NCBI RefSeq assembly: GCF_014651635.1
Contig: NZ_BMXG01000006.1
Coordinates: forward strand, 151,034 to 215,033
Length of the DNA: 64,000 nucleotides
Reading direction: 5' to 3'
From: Cerasicoccus arenae
GTDB lineage: Bacteria; Verrucomicrobiota; Verrucomicrobiia; Opitutales; Cerasicoccaceae
Part shown: positions 62,528 to 64,000 of the stretch, piece after piece
Layout: each line of letters begins with the position of its first letter
Position numbering within the stretch: the first letter of the stretch is position 1
Notes under the pieces: model-generated
What the model was told of the DNA's origin: nothing
The model's input: the letters and a program-made list of their open reading frames with translations, nothing else
The model's database searches: none
Made by a program: the position numbers and the translations under genes

Positions 62528-62740
62528 ATGTCAGAAGTAACAGGACAAGGATCATCGGGCAACGTGCTTGCCGCCGTTTGCAGTTTTTTCATTCCCGGTC
62601 TCGGGCAGTTAGTTCAAGGGCGCCCGCTCAAGGCTCTCTTGATGTTTGTGCTCGCCGCCGTGCTGTGGTGGATTCTGTTGGGCTGGATCATCCACCTCTG
62701 GTCAATCATCGACGCAGCCATGTTTAAGCCACAGGCGTAA
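62528..62740 (+). CDS. Small membrane protein (TM2-like)
   Basis: 70 residues, nearly all membrane: FFIPGLGQLVQGRPLKALLM is a loop-helix signature found in many short bacterial membrane proteins, followed by FVLAAVLWWILLGWIIHLWS and the closing IIDAAMFKPQA. Function unknown; probably an integral inner-membrane protein. Confidence 0.8.
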   Translation: MSEVTGQGSSGNVLAAVCSFFIPGLGQLVQGRPLKALLMFVLAAVLWWILLGWIIHLWSIIDAAMFKPQA

Positions 62741-62748
62741 CGCCGTGC
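62739..62748 (+). repeat. Left copy of an inverted decamer flanking the zinc-ribbon gene
   Basis: AACGCCGTGC here and GCACGGCGTT at 63137-63146 form an exact inverted pair around the gene at 62776-63129. Length is short, so coincidence is possible. Confidence 0.35.
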
Positions 62749-62775
62749 CCACACCGTCGATTTCAACAAAAGCGA

Positions 62776-63129
62776 ATGTCAGCAAGCAATAGCAACTGGG
62801 TTTGTTTCACGTGTTACTTCGCAACCCGCCAGCAAAAATACAGTGACCATAAACCGAAGTGTCCACAATGTGGTGGCGACTGCTACTGCCTTGGCTACAA
62901 GGTCGAAATTCCGAAGAGGAGTGACCACAAAAAATGGAATGAAATCAAAGAAGAAAGCAGACGAAGAGATCTTGAGTCAGTAAGTTCGAGATCCGAGTCC
63001 AGAGTGCGATCAATCCATAGAATTGAAAAAGAAATAGCTAAGCTACAGGCGATGGAAGAAAACGAAGGACGAAGAATTTCAATCAAGAAACTTAAAAAGG
63101 ACCTAGATCGTGTAAATCAGGATCGGTAA
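62776..63129 (+). CDS. Hypothetical zinc-ribbon protein
   Basis: 117 residues. Four cysteines form a probable zinc ribbon: WVCFTCYFATRQ and KCPQCGGDCYC (residues about 9-36). The rest is a charged helix of coiled-coil type (about 55-115, IEKEIAKLQAMEENEGRR). AT-rich codon usage compared with most of the window. Flanked by an inverted decamer pair. Function unknown. Confidence 0.6.
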   Translation: MSASNSNWVCFTCYFATRQQKYSDHKPKCPQCGGDCYCLGYKVEIPKRSDHKKWNEIKEESRRRDLESVSSRSESRVRSIHRIEKEIAKLQAMEENEGRRISIKKLKKDLDRVNQDR

Positions 63130-63175
63130 CGAAAAAGCACGGCGTTTCCACACCTGTCTCGCAGGTTTTTAGATA

Positions 63176-63505
63176 ATGACAGAGCTAGAAAGAATGGCTT
63201 ACATTAGTATTCTAGGATTTCTTTCCTGTAGTGCGCTATTGCTATTTTTCCTTCACTATCAATCCAAACGCGATGGACGCGAAAATGATTTTCGCCTGTG
63301 GCCAGTTTTAGGACTATCATTGCTCGGTTCCCTTTGGATGATTGCATTTGTCTCGTGTGGAACTTATGCAATGATTTCGGGTTACGCGGTGTTAGGAAAA
63401 ATCCTAGTCTTTGTTGGTATTATTGGTTCTGTAATATTAGTAAGTTTCATTTCCGGAATAAAGAAGCCTAGGCGAGAACCAAGCAGGATCGACGATGGCT
63501 CATAG
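63176..63505 (+). CDS. Hypothetical two- or three-TM membrane protein
   Basis: 109 residues with membrane helices at about 8-27, 45-65 and 74-93 (AYISILGFLSCSALLLFFL; LGLSLLGSLWMIAFVSCGTY; ILVFVGIIGSVILVSFISG) and a charged tail. No family recognised. AT-rich, short, same direction as its neighbours. Confidence 0.6.
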   Translation: MTELERMAYISILGFLSCSALLLFFLHYQSKRDGRENDFRLWPVLGLSLLGSLWMIAFVSCGTYAMISGYAVLGKILVFVGIIGSVILVSFISGIKKPRREPSRIDDGS

Positions 63506-63540
63506 CCGCAGTCGCCTCACCTAAAACGTCAGCTTGAAAA

Positions 63541-63897
63541 ATGAAATGCTATAAATCCGATAATGACGGCACACTGGTCGAATTAGGAGAGTTCTCCGTC
63601 GAAGAGGCAATTGAACTTCTTCGGATTCATCGTGAAGAAGATGGGAAGAATGAACTTTTTATTGGTGCTAGCCGGTCGAATAGGGATTTCGTGGAGATTG
63701 GATGCTGTGGAAAGAAATGCTTTATGATTCATACTGACATACTTACGAAGCCTTCGGGATTCCTTCGCTCATTGTTCTCGAAGTCGAGTTTGGACGTGAC
63801 AGTATCAGGAATTGATCGGGCGGAAGACATTTTTAGGAAGTATTACTCGGAATCTCGGGATTCTTTCGAGAGATACCTAAAGAGTATAAAAAACTAA
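63541..63897 (+). CDS. Hypothetical small protein
   Basis: 118 residues. A strand/helix pattern (FSVEEAIELLRIHREEDGKN, then ELFIGASRSNRDFVEIGCCG) suggests a small folded alpha/beta domain. The paired Cys in IGCCGKKCF are notable. No family recognised. AT-rich like the preceding two genes. Confidence 0.6.
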   Translation: MKCYKSDNDGTLVELGEFSVEEAIELLRIHREEDGKNELFIGASRSNRDFVEIGCCGKKCFMIHTDILTKPSGFLRSLFSKSSLDVTVSGIDRAEDIFRKYYSESRDSFERYLKSIKN

Positions 63898-63943
63898 CCA
63901 GTAGGAATGAGAAGGCGTTTCCCCGGAACTGATACTTCTCAAG

Positions 63944-64000
63944 ATGAGCAAAACACCGACTAAGCACCGCAAGACTAACGCCGCCTCCATCACCATTGGG
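63944..64000 (+). CDS. Possible gene start cut by window end
   Basis: An open frame of 19 codons from ATG at 63944 to the end of the window (MSKTPTKHRKTNAASITIG). Too short to assign; it continues the same-strand series. Confidence 0.35.
   Translation, partial: MSKTPTKHRKTNAASITIG

Noticed and set aside
62739..64000. Possible integron cassette array (short same-strand genes)
   Set aside because: I looked for attC core sites (RYYYAAC...GTTRRRY) in each gap and found no matching pairs, and no integrase is seen.

Overview
The window looks like a chromosomal segment of a Verrucomicrobiota bacterium, probably Opitutae/Puniceicoccales-like. This rests on gene content, not on an rRNA: a Planctomycetes-Verrucomicrobia type bacterial microcompartment (BMC) locus, a PEP-CTERM protein, a glycine-rich RRM protein, a GPP34 protein, a SMUG1-type uracil-DNA glycosylase, a propeller-sensor hybrid kinase, and very few clear Shine-Dalgarno sequences. 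Most of the sequence is moderately GC-rich with dense coding. Two stretches (about 28.35-33.5 kb and 62.7-64 kb) are visibly more AT-rich and look accessory.

Layout. 1-17.7 kb is mostly housekeeping: yebC, yidC, yidD, rnpA and tRNA-Leu(UAG); a DnaQ-like exonuclease overlapping a CBS/nucleotidyltransferase-like protein; an MscS channel; a CtaG-like assembly factor; carB; ftsH; tilS; and a GPP34 protein. 17.8-24.1 kb holds an RRM RNA-binding protein with a structured leader, a nitrilase-family amidase, a BamE-like lipoprotein, SMUG1 facing a cell-wall amidase, and a GH1 glycosidase. 24.1-28.4 kb holds two paralogous coiled-coil proteins, a leucine-rich-repeat-variant protein and an FtsK/SpoIIIE translocase without membrane segments.

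28.6-37.8 kb is the most unusual part. It has a 56-residue ribbon-helix-helix protein, a stand-alone PAS-like protein, a giant propeller hybrid histidine kinase, a 39-residue peptide ORF immediately upstream of a short YcaO-domain enzyme (with a GC-rich hairpin between them), a TonB-dependent receptor and a LuxR-type response regulator. I propose it as a candidate sensory/RiPP-like island. The peptide's status as a precursor is inference.

38-47.8 kb carries PPK2 with a histone-H1-like tail and a terminator-containing leader, an M48 lipoprotein protease, an M20 peptidase, a methyltransferase, a lipase-like hydrolase, membrane proteins (one with a 12-base G/C tract at its start), VanZ-like and TatD-like proteins.

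48-56.4 kb is the BMC operon on the minus strand, in transcription order: pduL, BMC-H, BMC-H, ackA, BMC-H, BMC-P, CoA-acylating aldehyde dehydrogenase, BMC-P, BMC-P, class II aldolase, lactate/malate-dehydrogenase-like protein, then tcdA. By analogy with the studied PVM locus, the aldolase would split fuculose- or rhamnulose-phosphate to give lactaldehyde inside the shell. The aldehyde dehydrogenase, PduL and AckA would then convert it to lactate with ATP, and the dehydrogenase would recycle NAD. No BMC-T gene, sugar kinase, isomerase or regulator is seen in the window.

56.7-64 kb contains a PEP-CTERM protein, small conserved hypotheticals, a metallophosphoesterase, an isochorismatase-fold hydrolase, trhO and a final run of short AT-rich ORFs. 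No rRNA, CRISPR array, transposase or integrase was recognised.
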